Below are positions 18,001-26,339 of a stretch of DNA of 64,000 nucleotides, piece by piece; positions within the stretch are counted from its first letter, which is position 1, and each line of letters begins with the position of its first letter. This DNA comes from Hymenobacter negativus (lineage in GTDB: Bacteria > Bacteroidota > Bacteroidia > Cytophagales > Hymenobacteraceae), in contig NZ_JAEDAE010000007.1 of NCBI RefSeq assembly GCF_016056375.1, forward strand, positions 217,259 to 281,258, given 5' to 3'. A program made the translations under genes and the position numbers. The notes under the pieces were generated by a model. That model was not told the origin of the DNA. It saw only the letters and a list, made by a program, of their open reading frames with translations, and searched no databases.

Positions 18001-20211
18001 GTGACCTCGCCCACGACCATCACCGTGACGGTGCCCGCTGGGGCCACAGCCGGCCTGGTGTCCGTCACGGCCCCCGGCGGCGTGGCCACCAGCGCCACCA
18101 GCTTCTGCGTACAATACACGCCGGCGGCCACGGCCGCCAGCCGCTGCGGCGCGGGCTCCCTGACCCTGACCGCCACGGGTGCCCCCACGGGTGGTACTTA
18201 TGCTTTCTATAGCACCGCCACGGGCGGCACGCCGTTGGGCAGCGGGGCCAGCTTCAACACGGCCAGCCTCAACGGCACCACCACATTCTACGTGGGCATC
18301 TCGACGGGCAGCGGCGCCAATGCCTGCGAGGGCCCGCGCACGCCGGTCGTGGCTACCATCAACCAAGTACCCACCACCGCTATATCCGCCAGCGGCCCGC
18401 TTAGCTTTTGCCCCGGCGGCAGCGTGACCCTTACGGCTACCGGGGCCGATACCTATCGGTGGAGCACCGGTGCCACCACGCCCACCATCACGGTGAGCCA
18501 AAGCGGCAGCTATAGTGTGACGGGTACCAACACGACGGGGGGCTGCACGGCGGTTTCGGCGGCTACGCAAGTCACCGTGAACCCGGCCGCTACGGCCAGC
18601 ATTACGGCTGGCGGCCCCACCAGCTTCTGCCAGGGTGGCTCGGTAACGCTGACGGCCAACGGCGGCGGCACCTACTTGTGGAGCACCGGCGCCACTACGC
18701 CCACCATCACGGTGAGCCAGAGCGGCAGCTATAGTGTGACGGCGACCAACGCCAGTGGCTGTTCGGCCACCTCGGCCGCCACCACCGTGACGGCCAACCC
18801 CCTAGCAGTGGCCAATGCCGGGGCCGCCGCCACGTTCTGCTCCGGTAGTTCGGCCCAGTTGGGGGCGTCCGCCGTGGCGGGCTACACCTACAGCTGGAGC
18901 CCGGCCACGGGCCTGAGCAGCGCCACGGCCGCCAACCCCAGCGTGAGCCTGGCCAATGCCAGCAATGCCCCCACCACCATTACTTACACGCTCACGGCCA
19001 CTAACGCCAGCGGGTGTTCGGCCACCAGCACGGTGGCCGTGACGGTGAACCCGGCCGCAACGGCGAGCATTACGGCTGGCGGTCCCACCAGTTTCTGCCA
19101 AGGTGGCTCGGTCACGCTGACGGCCAGCGGCGGCGGTACTTACCGCTGGAGCACGGGTGCTACAACACAGAGTATTAGCGTGAGCCAGAGCGGCAGCTAC
19201 AGTGTAACGGCTACCAACGCCAGCGGCTGTTCGGCCACCTCGGCCGCCACCACCGTGACGGCCAACCCCCTAGCAGTGGCCAATGCCGGGGCCGCCGCCA
19301 CGTTCTGCTCCGGTAGTTCGGCCCAGTTGGGGGCGTCCGCCGTGGCGGGCTACACCTACAGCTGGAGCCCGGCCACGGGCCTGAGCAGCGCCACGGCCGC
19401 CAACCCCAGCGTGAGCCTGGCCAATGCCAGCAATGCCCCCACCACCATTACTTACACGCTCACGGCCACTACCGCCAGCGGGTGCTCGGCCACCAGCACG
19501 GTGGCCGTGACGGTGAACCCGGCCGCAACGGCCAGCATTGCGGCTGGCGGTCCCACCAGTTTCTGCCAAGGTGGCTCGGTCACGCTGACGGCCAGCGGCG
19601 GCGGTACTTACCGCTGGAGCAACGGTGCCACTACGCCCACTATCAACGTGAGCCAGGGCGGCAGCTACACCGTGACAGCGACCAACGCCAGCGGCTGTTC
19701 GGCTACCTCGGCCGCTACCACGGTCGTCGTGAATGCCATTCCGGCCCAGCCGACGTTCACCCAAACCGTCACCAGCAGCGGCATCATCCTGACCAGCAGT
19801 GCCCCTACCGGCAACCAATGGTACCTGGACGGCGTGCTGATTCCGGGGGCTACCGGCAACACCTACACCGTAAGCAGCCGCTCCATGAACGGTACCTACA
19901 CAGTAGTAACGACCTCAGCCGCCGGCTGCGCCTCGCCGGCTTCGGTGGGTACGCTCGTGCTGGGTACTGCTCCCCAGGCCCTGATGGCCCAGGTGCAGCT
20001 TTACCCCAACCCCACCCGGGGGCAGTTTATCGTGCAGGCCCCGGCTCCGGCCCGCGTGCGCGTGCTGAATGCCCTGGGGCAGGTAGTGGCTACGAAGCTG
20101 GCCGCTTCCACTACGCAGTCCCTCGACCTGACCGGCCTCGCCTCGGGCGTCTACGCCGTTCAGGTGCAGCTAGGTAGCGATGTCGTGGTGAAGCGCATCG
20201 TGCTGGAATAA
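15100..20211 (+). CDS. Giant T9SS-exported mosaic protein (SBBP, IPT/TIG and Ig-like repeats)
   Basis: A 1703-aa secreted protein. After a signal peptide (PALLALLAAPAARAQ) come SBBP-type repeats (about 40-500). Two IPT/TIG domains follow (PSTGGAGTLVTLTGNNLTGA and a second copy). A region starting LDGYRESRYGAAQAVQ (about 670-920) resembles a carbohydrate-binding or family-9-like secreted domain. A third TIG domain and then alternating PKD/Ig-like repeats (TSFCQGGSVTLTA...) complete the body, and a T9SS type A sorting domain ends KRIVLE. It is a probable adhesin or surface protein; the ligand is unknown. ATG 15100 is preferred because it begins the signal peptide; the frame runs open to 14980. 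Confidence 0.87.
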   Translation: MLLSLPSFHALRCPKTGRALALIPALLALLAAPAARAQTPTWQTVNTPTSGSNATDYPTILESVPDGNGNVLVAGTFQGRVSFGNTTLVSAGYTDGFVAKYNPTTDTYLWAERLGTAAPDNLTGLAVSGTSVYVVGGGGGTSSSTTFTIGTQGQFTLSNDTYVVKFTDAGTSLTYGWGQATVSTVGNEARGVAVSGSNVYLIGYQGTGGSSTIGPLTLGTLTLPASSGGESAAYVAKLVDAGSSASWLWAKPLNAICTDIAAVGSAIYFTGYYYYSGRFDTTTFTADTYYGYQEDLFVARLTDNGATATYSWVLSDGDRNNNARGKALTVANGNVYVVGSTSGSQGFGQYYSGGVYNAFIWKMGTSGYSQWQTLWRMPGFGSPTLNELNDVAVTGADIFVSGIFGGSTTSMGSATATNGGNTLNAPSYDGFVGKVIDRGTTFTGAWALGLGAAGDDFARTLSVVGSKVYVGGTVVPPAQFSAITITSSNTTPLGFIAGLQATLTPAVVGISPSTGGAGTLVTLTGNNLTGATALTLNGVGITGFTVVNATTITFTVPVGATTGAIGVTVPSGPAVSTVGFTVVYPPTVSSLSPNHGVAGTTVVVNGSSLNGATAVALNGTALSGYTVNTAGTQLTLTLPAGVSTGDLAVTTPTGTSQLPFTVDAPTAGPILLDGYRESRYGAAQAVQTSATGVGNAVNGSQTTALLGSELDAAYTYVHGDSLYVFLAGNLQNNGSTVDIFFDTQTGGQNILANNNPNVDNGGLNAMAGLRFDTNFAADYMMSVKARVQNGVIDTYFATLGTGGTSQNPASTGAGRVVTMNLGSGRTGTVAVDMSNTGGVSATTVDPGTPEAVVTGIEFVLPLAAIGAPAGSLKIAAFINNASHDFLSNQVLGALPAGTTNLGNPLNVNFNNVAGNQYFTTTLPAVPTQVSTVSPASGAVGSTVTITGAGFTGATSVSFNGVSTTAFTVTSPTTITVTVPAGATAGLVSVTAPGGVATSATSFCVQYTPAATAASRCGAGSLTLTATGAPTGGTYAFYSTATGGTPLGSGASFNTASLNGTTTFYVGISTGSGANACEGPRTPVVATINQVPTTAISASGPLSFCPGGSVTLTATGADTYRWSTGATTPTITVSQSGSYSVTGTNTTGGCTAVSAATQVTVNPAATASITAGGPTSFCQGGSVTLTANGGGTYLWSTGATTPTITVSQSGSYSVTATNASGCSATSAATTVTANPLAVANAGAAATFCSGSSAQLGASAVAGYTYSWSPATGLSSATAANPSVSLANASNAPTTITYTLTATNASGCSATSTVAVTVNPAATASITAGGPTSFCQGGSVTLTASGGGTYRWSTGATTQSISVSQSGSYSVTATNASGCSATSAATTVTANPLAVANAGAAATFCSGSSAQLGASAVAGYTYSWSPATGLSSATAANPSVSLANASNAPTTITYTLTATTASGCSATSTVAVTVNPAATASIAAGGPTSFCQGGSVTLTASGGGTYRWSNGATTPTINVSQGGSYTVTATNASGCSATSAATTVVVNAIPAQPTFTQTVTSSGIILTSSAPTGNQWYLDGVLIPGATGNTYTVSSRSMNGTYTVVTTSAAGCASPASVGTLVLGTAPQALMAQVQLYPNPTRGQFIVQAPAPARVRVLNALGQVVATKLAASTTQSLDLTGLASGVYAVQVQLGSDVVVKRIVLE
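18589..19740 (+). repeat. 468-bp tandem repeat inside the giant T9SS gene
   Basis: The sequence from about 18760 recurs almost unchanged 468 bp (156 codons) later, for example gccaaccccctagcagtgg at 18793 and 19261. Each period encodes one A-type (SFCQGGSVTLTA) and one B-type (AATFCSGSSAQLG) Ig-like unit; a third A unit ends the array. The near-identity implies recent duplication or gene conversion and a tendency to change copy number. Confidence 0.9.
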
Positions 20212-20228
20212 GCAGTTGCAGCCTTTGC

Positions 20229-20266
20229 AAAATGGCCCGCCCGGCAGTTGCCGGGCGGGCCATTTT
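20229..20266 (+). terminator. Intrinsic terminator after the giant T9SS gene
   Basis: An 18-bp perfect stem (aaaatggcccgcccggca and its complement) with a 2-nt loop, 17 nt after the stop codon. Confidence 0.85.
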
Positions 20267-20321
20267 GCGTTGAAGAAGAGGTCGGGCAGTGGCTAGCCGC
20301 CTGCCAGTAGTTGCCTGGCCG

Positions 20322-20329
20322 TATCTTCG
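20322..20329 (+). promoter_or_regulatory. -7-like box abutting the deoC start
   Basis: TATCTTCG ends 4 nt before the ATG at 20334, the same layout as at several other genes in the window. It suggests a leaderless or nearly leaderless transcript. Confidence 0.4.
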
Positions 20330-20333
20330 CGCC

Positions 20334-21014
20334 ATGAGCCAGCCCATGAACTTCGCTGCCCGAATCGACCATACCCTGCTGCGCCCCGATTGCGCAGAGG
20401 AGCAAATCATCCAGCTCTGCGAAGAGGCTGCCGCCCACGGCTTCGCCACGGTGTGCGTGCCGCCGTGCTACGTGGCGTTGGCCGCGGCAAAGCTGGCCAC
20501 AACCAGCGTGGGCATCTGCACCGTCATCGGGTTTCCGCTGGGCTATGCTACCTCGGCCGTCAAGTTCAAGGAAGCCGAAGTGGCCTTGTATGACGGGGCC
20601 ACCGAGCTGGACATGGTCATCAACATTTCGGCCCTGAAATCGGGCAAGACCGATGCCATTCAGGCTGAAATTCTGGATTTGGCCGACCTCTGCCACGTCA
20701 ATCAGGCCCTGCTTAAGGTCATCATCGAAACCGCCCTGCTCTCGGACGAGGAGATTGAGCTGGCCTGCCGCCTGTGCGTGGGCGGCGAGGCCGATTTCGT
20801 GAAAACTTCCACCGGCTTTGCCAGCCGGGGCGCGTCGGTGGCCGACATCGCGCTCATGCGCCGCTCCCTGCCCGATACCGTGCGCATCAAGGCGTCCGGG
20901 GGCATCCGCACCCGCGAAGCTGCGCTGGCCCTGGTGGCTGCCGGGGCCGACCGCATCGGCTCGTCCAATAGCCTGGCCCTGATTGCTGAATCCGATGAAC
21001 CGACTGCTGCCTAA
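20334..21014 (+). CDS. deoC: Deoxyribose-phosphate aldolase
   Basis: Class I aldolase cleaving 2-deoxyribose-5-phosphate to glyceraldehyde-3-phosphate and acetaldehyde in deoxynucleoside catabolism. The 226-aa product has the Schiff-base lysine Lys157 in DFVKTSTGF, the proton-relay Asp93 in ELDMVIN and Lys186 in IKASGGIRT. The start is ATG 20334; ATG 20346 is also possible. Its last 20 bases overlap the following lipoprotein gene, suggesting translational coupling. Confidence 0.95.
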   Translation: MSQPMNFAARIDHTLLRPDCAEEQIIQLCEEAAAHGFATVCVPPCYVALAAAKLATTSVGICTVIGFPLGYATSAVKFKEAEVALYDGATELDMVINISALKSGKTDAIQAEILDLADLCHVNQALLKVIIETALLSDEEIELACRLCVGGEADFVKTSTGFASRGASVADIALMRRSLPDTVRIKASGGIRTREAALALVAAGADRIGSSNSLALIAESDEPTAA

Positions 21015-21552
21015 GATGCTCGTCGCCTCCCTGCTCTTCGGGCTCACGGCCTGCGCTGGTGCGGCCCCGCAGGCTCCCCGCGCCAGCACCCCCGCCGATA
21101 CCACGCTCAAAAAAGCTGCTACTGCTGCGCCCATGCCCGCCGAGGACGTGACGAAATACCGCCCGGTGTTCGCCGCGCCCAAAGCCACGCCCCTCGTTCC
21201 CACCGTGCCCTCCAAAACCACGGTGCTGCCCACTGCCCACGTCAACGCTCAGGTAGAACAGCGCCTGCGCGACCAGGCCTTCACCAATCAGAACGTGAAG
21301 TATGCCCAGGGCTACCGCCTGCTGGTGTACCTGGGCTTGGAGCGCGACCAGGTGATGGCCATTCGGCGCACCGTCATCGGCCGCTACCCCGACGAGACGG
21401 ACTACATCACCTTCAAATCACCGGTCTACCGCCTCTACATCGGTGACTACCTTACCAAACTCGACGCGGCCCGCGCCATGGCCCGCCTGCGCGGCCTCAC
21501 CCCCAAGCTGGAGCTCGAAGCCACCCAGGTGGTGCTGAACAAAAACCCGTAG
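20995..21552 (+). CDS. Lipoprotein with SPOR-like domain
   Basis: A 185-aa product. The N-terminus MNRLLPKMLVASLLFGLTAC ends in a lipobox with the lipidated Cys at residue 20. A low-complexity Ala/Pro/Thr linker follows, then a C-terminal region (about 95-185) with VYRLYIGDYLTKLDAARAM, which resembles SPOR peptidoglycan-binding domains. The likely location is the periplasmic side of a membrane. The start overlaps the deoC end by 20 bp. The lipoprotein call is firm; the SPOR assignment is by motif resemblance. Confidence 0.78.
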   Translation: MNRLLPKMLVASLLFGLTACAGAAPQAPRASTPADTTLKKAATAAPMPAEDVTKYRPVFAAPKATPLVPTVPSKTTVLPTAHVNAQVEQRLRDQAFTNQNVKYAQGYRLLVYLGLERDQVMAIRRTVIGRYPDETDYITFKSPVYRLYIGDYLTKLDAARAMARLRGLTPKLELEATQVVLNKNP

Positions 21553-21574
21553 GGGAGGAGCCTAGATTGATTAT

Positions 21575-21685
21575 AAAGGCCGTCATGCCGAGCGCAGCGA
21601 AGCATCTTTACCGCAGTAGTAATCCTAATCGAAAGAGTTAGTGTCGAGGTAAAGATGCTTCGCTGCGCTCGGCATGACGGCCTTT
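21575..21685. repeat. Inverted repeat with 38-bp perfect arms
   Basis: Bases 21575-21612 and 21648-21685 are exact reverse complements (containing gagcgcagcgaagcatcttt) around a 35-nt spacer with a small internal stem. The right arm encodes the false N-terminal extension MLRCARHDG of the next gene. A shorter relative with the core gcgcagcgaagcat occurs at 59128-59162. Confidence 0.9.
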
Positions 21686-21723
21686 CTTCCGGCCCCAAAA
21701 CTGTCCAACCCCTACCCACTCCC

Positions 21724-22914
21724 ATGCCCGACATCCTCATCCCTCGCATCCAGGCGCTGGCCGCCGCCCATGCCGCCGACACTGTGGCCCTGCGCCAGCA
21801 CCTGCACGCCCACCCGGAGCTTTCGTTTGAAGAAGTGAACACCGCCGCCTTCGTCACACGGGAGCTGGAGAAGCTGGGCCTGAAGCCGCAGCCCATCGCC
21901 AACACCGGCGTGGTGGCCCTCATCGAAGGCCAGCCCGGCGGCTCCACCATCGCCCTGCGGGCCGACATGGACGCGCTGCCTATCCAGGAAGCCAGCGACG
22001 TGCCCTACAAATCGACCAACCCTGGCGTGATGCACGCCTGTGGCCACGACGTGCATACCGCCTCACTGCTGGGCGCGGCCCGCATCCTGAACGAGCTGAA
22101 AGGCGAGTTCAAAGGCACCGTGAAACTGATGTTTCAGCCCGGTGAGGAGCGCCTGCCCGGCGGCGCGTCGCTGATGATAAAGGAAGGCGTGCTGGAAAAT
22201 CCGGCCGTGAGCCACGTGCTGGGGCAGCACGTTTTTCCGCACCTGCCGGCCGGCAAAATCGGCCTGCGCCCCGGTCGCTACATGGCCAGCACCGATGAGT
22301 TGTATCTAACGATAAAAGGCAAGGGTGGCCACGGGGCCATGCCCGAAATGAACCTCGACCCCGTTCTGGTGGCCGCCCACATCATCGTGGCTGCTCAGCA
22401 AATCGTGAGCCGGCGCGCCAACCCCAAAATTCCCTCGGTGCTGAGCTTCGGCAAGGTCATCGCCAACGGCGCCACCAACGTCATCCCCAACGAAGTTTAC
22501 CTCGAAGGCACTTTCCGGACCCTGAATGAGGAATGGCGCGCCGAGGCCCACCAGCACCTGCGCAAGCTCTGCGAGGGCCTGGCCGAAAGCATGGGCGCGG
22601 TGTGCGAGCTCGAAATCCGCCACGGCTATCCGTACCTGGAAAATGAGCCCGCCCTCACCGCTCGCGTGCGGGCCGCCGCCGAAGCCTACCTCGGCCCCGA
22701 AAACGTGGTTGAGCTCGACCAGTGGATGGCCGCCGAGGACTTCGCCTACTTCTCGCAGGCCGCGCCGGCCTGTTTCTACCGCCTTGGCACGCGCCACGCC
22801 GATGGCCGTTTTGCCGCTTCCGTGCACACGCCCACCTTCGATATCGACGAGCAGGCGCTGGCCACCGGCCCCGGCCTTATGGCCTGGCTGGCCATCAAGG
22901 AGCTGGGGGAGTAA
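21724..22914 (+). CDS. M20-family amidohydrolase (N-acyl amino acid / hippurate hydrolase type)
   Basis: A 396-aa metallopeptidase-family hydrolase of the M20D group that removes N-acyl groups from amino acids. Metal-site motifs are visible: HACGHDVHTA with Cys106 and His108, and GEE with Glu141/142. A dimerisation lid domain follows (about 185-300, KGKGGHGAMPE). The exact substrate (N-acetyl, N-benzoyl or IAA-type conjugates) cannot be told. ATG 21724 is chosen because an upstream frame from 21655 is encoded by the inverted repeat. No signal peptide, so probably cytoplasmic. Confidence 0.92.
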   Translation: MPDILIPRIQALAAAHAADTVALRQHLHAHPELSFEEVNTAAFVTRELEKLGLKPQPIANTGVVALIEGQPGGSTIALRADMDALPIQEASDVPYKSTNPGVMHACGHDVHTASLLGAARILNELKGEFKGTVKLMFQPGEERLPGGASLMIKEGVLENPAVSHVLGQHVFPHLPAGKIGLRPGRYMASTDELYLTIKGKGGHGAMPEMNLDPVLVAAHIIVAAQQIVSRRANPKIPSVLSFGKVIANGATNVIPNEVYLEGTFRTLNEEWRAEAHQHLRKLCEGLAESMGAVCELEIRHGYPYLENEPALTARVRAAAEAYLGPENVVELDQWMAAEDFAYFSQAAPACFYRLGTRHADGRFAASVHTPTFDIDEQALATGPGLMAWLAIKELGE

Positions 22915-22986
22915 GCCCTACGTAGTCGCGGGCTTTTGGTCCGCCAAGGCATCTGCTCGTACCATTCGCGGATTAAAAGTCCGCGC

Positions 22987-22994
22987 TACCTTCC
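22987..22994 (+). promoter_or_regulatory. -7-like box abutting the DUF2490 gene start
   Basis: TACCTTCC ends 4 nt before the ATG at 22999, the same spacing as at deoC and the DUF4442 gene. Confidence 0.35.
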
Positions 22995-22998
22995 CTTT

Positions 22999-23820
22999 AT
23001 GAACCGAATTCTGCCCCTCGTCCTGCTCTCGGCCGCCCTTTTGGCCCGGCCCGCGGCCGCCCAAACGCGCCGTTCCACTTCTGGCCTGCAGCTCTGGCCT
23101 GAAGCGCAAGCCGAGCTGGCCCTGCCCGGCAACGACTACCTGCTCCTGAGCGCCCGCGGCCAGCAGAACACCGACAACAACCACCTGCTCGGGGGCGACC
23201 CCAAACGGGTGCTGGGCTTCGACGAGCAGCGCCTGAACTTGGCGTACGAGCATTTCTTTGGCGAGCACTGGAGCCTGGGCGGCACGCTGGGCTATTTCAG
23301 CGCCAGTACCAAGGACTACGTGCTGATACCAGAAGTGCTGCTGCGCCACCGCAGCCCCGTCGGCCCGCTCACCTTCGGCCAGCGCCTGAGCGTGGAGCGC
23401 ACTTTTCCCAGCGTCACTGGCGCCAAGGGCCAGACCAACGCCCGCCTGCGCGTCGACCTCGAAAAGCTGTTGCCCCTCGGCACGGGCAGCTTTGCCCTGC
23501 GCCCCCGCCTGAGCTACGAAGCGACCACCCACGTCCGCCTGCTAACCTCCGATACCGACCCCGACGAGCGCACCATCCAGTTCACCAGCCTACGCGGCGA
23601 AGTGGGCGTTCGGGTAGCCGGATTGTTTGATTTCACGCCCTGGTTTGCGTACCAGACCAATTATAGCTTTAGCCTGGCCAGCTATGATAGGTTTAACAAC
23701 ATCATCATCCCGGCTGGGCGTTTGAACGCCGTGACCCCGGTGCTGGGCCTTGACTTGCGCTTCACCATTCTTCAGGGCCAGGGTGCTGAGGGCCGCCAGC
23801 AACTGCCCACCCAACACTAA
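22999..23820 (+). CDS. DUF2490-type outer-membrane protein
   Basis: A 273-aa exported protein. The signal peptide NRILPLVLLSAALLARPAAA is followed by a beta-rich body with alternating hydrophobic residues and many aromatic strand ends (for example LNLAYEHFFGEHWSLGGTLGY), as in DUF2490 proteins predicted to be outer-membrane barrels. The family's function is unknown. ATG 22999 starts the signal peptide; the frame runs open to 22936. It is followed by 233 AT-rich nt in which I recognise no further gene. Confidence 0.75.
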   Translation: MNRILPLVLLSAALLARPAAAQTRRSTSGLQLWPEAQAELALPGNDYLLLSARGQQNTDNNHLLGGDPKRVLGFDEQRLNLAYEHFFGEHWSLGGTLGYFSASTKDYVLIPEVLLRHRSPVGPLTFGQRLSVERTFPSVTGAKGQTNARLRVDLEKLLPLGTGSFALRPRLSYEATTHVRLLTSDTDPDERTIQFTSLRGEVGVRVAGLFDFTPWFAYQTNYSFSLASYDRFNNIIIPAGRLNAVTPVLGLDLRFTILQGQGAEGRQQLPTQH

Positions 23821-24053
23821 TGCCGAGTTGATGACAAAATTTCAGGCTTGGCTTTAAGGGTAATTGTTATCTGAATAACTCTGGTGGCCGTTTTGTCAAT
23901 TGGAGTAGGCATTTGATATTAGCATAATTTTCCGAAATAAGACAAATTGTCGCAAAAGTCTGCGCGTAAATCGATTGGTATAGAATTTAAGGAAGTGAGG
24001 TATGCCGCCAGCCGGCTGTGATTCTTTCACTTACTCTAACATTCTATATTTCA

Positions 24054-24572
24054 ATGGCAACTCTGCTGTATAACAACCGCCCTTCTCTCCGCCCCAGCCG
24101 CGCTTTGAGCGCCATGCTGGCCGACATGCTCCGCGAGCCGCAAGCACCCGCCGCGCAGCCCACGCCTGCCTTCGTACCCGCCGCCGACATCCTCGAAACC
24201 GCTACCGGTTTTGAATTGCACCTGGCCCTGCCCGGCGTGAAAAAAGAAAGCATTAACCTTGAATTCCTCGACGGCCAGCTCGTAGTATCCGGCACCCGCC
24301 CAAACCCGGTGGCCGCTGCGAAAGAAGCTGACACTGTTGCCTCGGAAGCTCCCGCTGCCGAGAATACCGCCACCGTGGTGACGCCTGAGGCACCGGCCGC
24401 GCCTAAGTTCCGCCGCATCGAAACCAACTACGGCCAGTTCTCGCGCACCTTCCGCCTGCCCGATACGGTGAATGTGAAGGCCATCGCCGCCGAACTCACC
24501 GATGGTATCCTGCGCGTGACGCTGCCCTTCGACACGGAAAAAGTGACCACCCAGCACATCGAAATCCGCTAA
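24054..24572 (+). CDS. Small heat-shock protein, Hsp20/alpha-crystallin family
   Basis: ATP-independent chaperone of 172 aa. The alpha-crystallin domain begins near residue 43 (ADILETATGFELHLALPGVKKE) and ends LTDGILRVTLPFD. Between the strand GQLVVSGTR and FRRIETNYGQFSRTFRLP there is an unusual Ala/Glu/Pro-rich insert of about 35 residues. The start at 24054 (MATLLYNNRPSLRPS) is typical; an upstream ATG at 24018 is unlikely. It ends before a strong terminator, so it is probably monocistronic. Confidence 0.92.
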   Translation: MATLLYNNRPSLRPSRALSAMLADMLREPQAPAAQPTPAFVPAADILETATGFELHLALPGVKKESINLEFLDGQLVVSGTRPNPVAAAKEADTVASEAPAAENTATVVTPEAPAAPKFRRIETNYGQFSRTFRLPDTVNVKAIAAELTDGILRVTLPFDTEKVTTQHIEIR

Positions 24573-24589
24573 GCGCGGGCCGGGTTGTA

Positions 24590-24619
24590 AAAAAAGGCAC
24601 CTCTCGGGGTGCCTTTTTT
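24590..24619 (+). terminator. Intrinsic terminator after hsp20
   Basis: A stem aaaaaaggcacc with ggtgcctttttt, 17 nt after the stop codon, ending in a T-run. Confidence 0.9.
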
Positions 24620-24815
24620 GCAGCCACCAATGTTGGGCTGCTGACAAGCTGGTTTTGGCCTGTTTTCTGCTGAAAGCAACCTTCGCACGCGAAAGCGAAT
24701 CCTTTCTGCGTTAAGCCGGAAATAACCTGGCTGGGCTCATCCGGTTTTCATTCGGCTGATGCTAAATTAGGCTCTCTGTTCACCCCATTTACCTTTTTCA
24801 AATTTTCCCTTACCC

Positions 24816-26318
24816 ATGCAAGCAAAACAAATGATGCTCGGCCTGCTCGGTTCTGCCATTCTCGGCGGCGGCGTGGCCGTGGGGGGATACAAGCTGCTCG
24901 AGCCGGCCCAGGTGGCGCCTCAGGCCGTAGCCGCCGACCCCCAGGTGCGTTACACTTCCGAGATGCGGAGCACGCCCTACGCCGTGCCCGAGGGCCTGAA
25001 TTTTGTGGCCGCCGCCGCCGCCGTGACCCCGGCCGTGGTGCACGTGATGACCGAATATGCCGCGCCGTCCGTCGACCAGCGCCAGCAGCAGATGGACCCC
25101 TTCCTGCGCCAGTTTTTTGGCGACCAGTTAGAGCAGTTTCATGGCCAGCAGCCGCAGGGCGGCGGTCAGGGTTCGGGCTCGGGCGTGATTATCGCCGCCA
25201 ACGGTTATATCGTGACTAACAACCACGTCATCGACAAAGCCTCCAAGATTGAGGTCGTGCTCGACGACAAGCGCAAGTTTGAAGCCGAGTTGGTGGGGGC
25301 CGACCCCAACACCGACCTGGCCGTGCTGAAAGTGAAGGCCGACAACCTGCCCTTCGTGAAATACGGCAACTCCGACGACGTGAAAGTGGGCCAGTGGGTG
25401 CTCGCCGTGGGCAACCCATTCAACCTGAACTCGACCGTGACAGCCGGTATCATCTCGGCCAAAGGCCGGAACATCGACATCCTGCGCCGCAAGGACAACA
25501 TGGGCATCGAGTCGTTCATCCAGACCGACGCCGTGGTGAACCCCGGCAACTCGGGCGGCGCCCTTGTGAACCTGAACGGTGACCTGATTGGCATCAACTC
25601 GGCCATTGCCTCGCACACGGGCAGCTACGAAGGCTACTCCTTCGCCATTCCCAGCTCGCTGGCCAGCAAAGTGGTGGACGACCTGCTGAAATACAAAGTA
25701 GTGCAGCGCGCCCTGCTCGGCGTGCAAATCCAGGAAGTGGACGCCAAGCTGGCTTCGGAGAAAAAGCTCAACACGCTGAACGGCGTGTACGTGCAGGGCC
25801 TGACGGCTGGTAGCGCCGCCGCCCAGGCCGGTCTGAAAAAGGACGACATCATCACCCAAATCAACGGCGTGGCCGTGAATACGTCGTCGCAGCTCCAGGA
25901 GCAGGTGGCCCGTTTCCGGCCTGGCGATAAGATTAAGGTGAGCTACCTGCGCGGTGGCACAGCTAACACGGCCGAAGCTGTGTTGCGCAACGCTACTGGC
26001 ACCACTGGCATCGTGCGCGAGGATGCGATGGCAGCCGCCATCAAGTACGAAGGCGCGACCATTGCCGCCGTGCCGGCCCGCGACCTGGCCAAGCTGGGCT
26101 TGGAAGGCGGTGCCAAAATCAGTGGTATCAAGGGCAGCAACTTCCGCGAGACGGGCATGGCTGATGGCTTCATCATCACCCGCATCGATAAGAACCAAGT
26201 GACCAAGCCGGCCGATGTGAAGAGCTACCTCGACCAGGCCCGCGAAAACTCGGGCGCGCTGGTGGAAGGTGTGTACCCTGATGGCCGTAAGGCCTACTAT
26301 CCCATCGGGCAGGAATAG
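24816..26318 (+). CDS. degP: DegP/HtrA-type periplasmic serine protease
   Basis: Periplasmic quality-control protease of 500 aa. An N-terminal signal/anchor segment (residues 5-26) is followed by a trypsin-like domain with the triad His137 (TNNHVID), Asp167 (NTDLAVL) and Ser246 (GNSGGAL). A PDZ domain follows (about 300-385, VYVQGLTAGSAAAQAGLKKDD) and a second, degenerate PDZ domain (about 415-495). A 30-aa segment rich in Gln and Gly precedes the protease domain. It follows hsp20, so two stress genes are adjacent, but a terminator separates them. Confidence 0.93.
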   Translation: MQAKQMMLGLLGSAILGGGVAVGGYKLLEPAQVAPQAVAADPQVRYTSEMRSTPYAVPEGLNFVAAAAAVTPAVVHVMTEYAAPSVDQRQQQMDPFLRQFFGDQLEQFHGQQPQGGGQGSGSGVIIAANGYIVTNNHVIDKASKIEVVLDDKRKFEAELVGADPNTDLAVLKVKADNLPFVKYGNSDDVKVGQWVLAVGNPFNLNSTVTAGIISAKGRNIDILRRKDNMGIESFIQTDAVVNPGNSGGALVNLNGDLIGINSAIASHTGSYEGYSFAIPSSLASKVVDDLLKYKVVQRALLGVQIQEVDAKLASEKKLNTLNGVYVQGLTAGSAAAQAGLKKDDIITQINGVAVNTSSQLQEQVARFRPGDKIKVSYLRGGTANTAEAVLRNATGTTGIVREDAMAAAIKYEGATIAAVPARDLAKLGLEGGAKISGIKGSNFRETGMADGFIITRIDKNQVTKPADVKSYLDQARENSGALVEGVYPDGRKAYYPIGQE

Positions 26319-26339
26319 CCCACTGTAGTTGAGTAATGG

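Noticed and set aside
18589..19740. Repeats considered as a CRISPR array
   Set aside because: The period is 468 bp with no unique spacers and the repeat is in-frame coding sequence of Ig-like domains.
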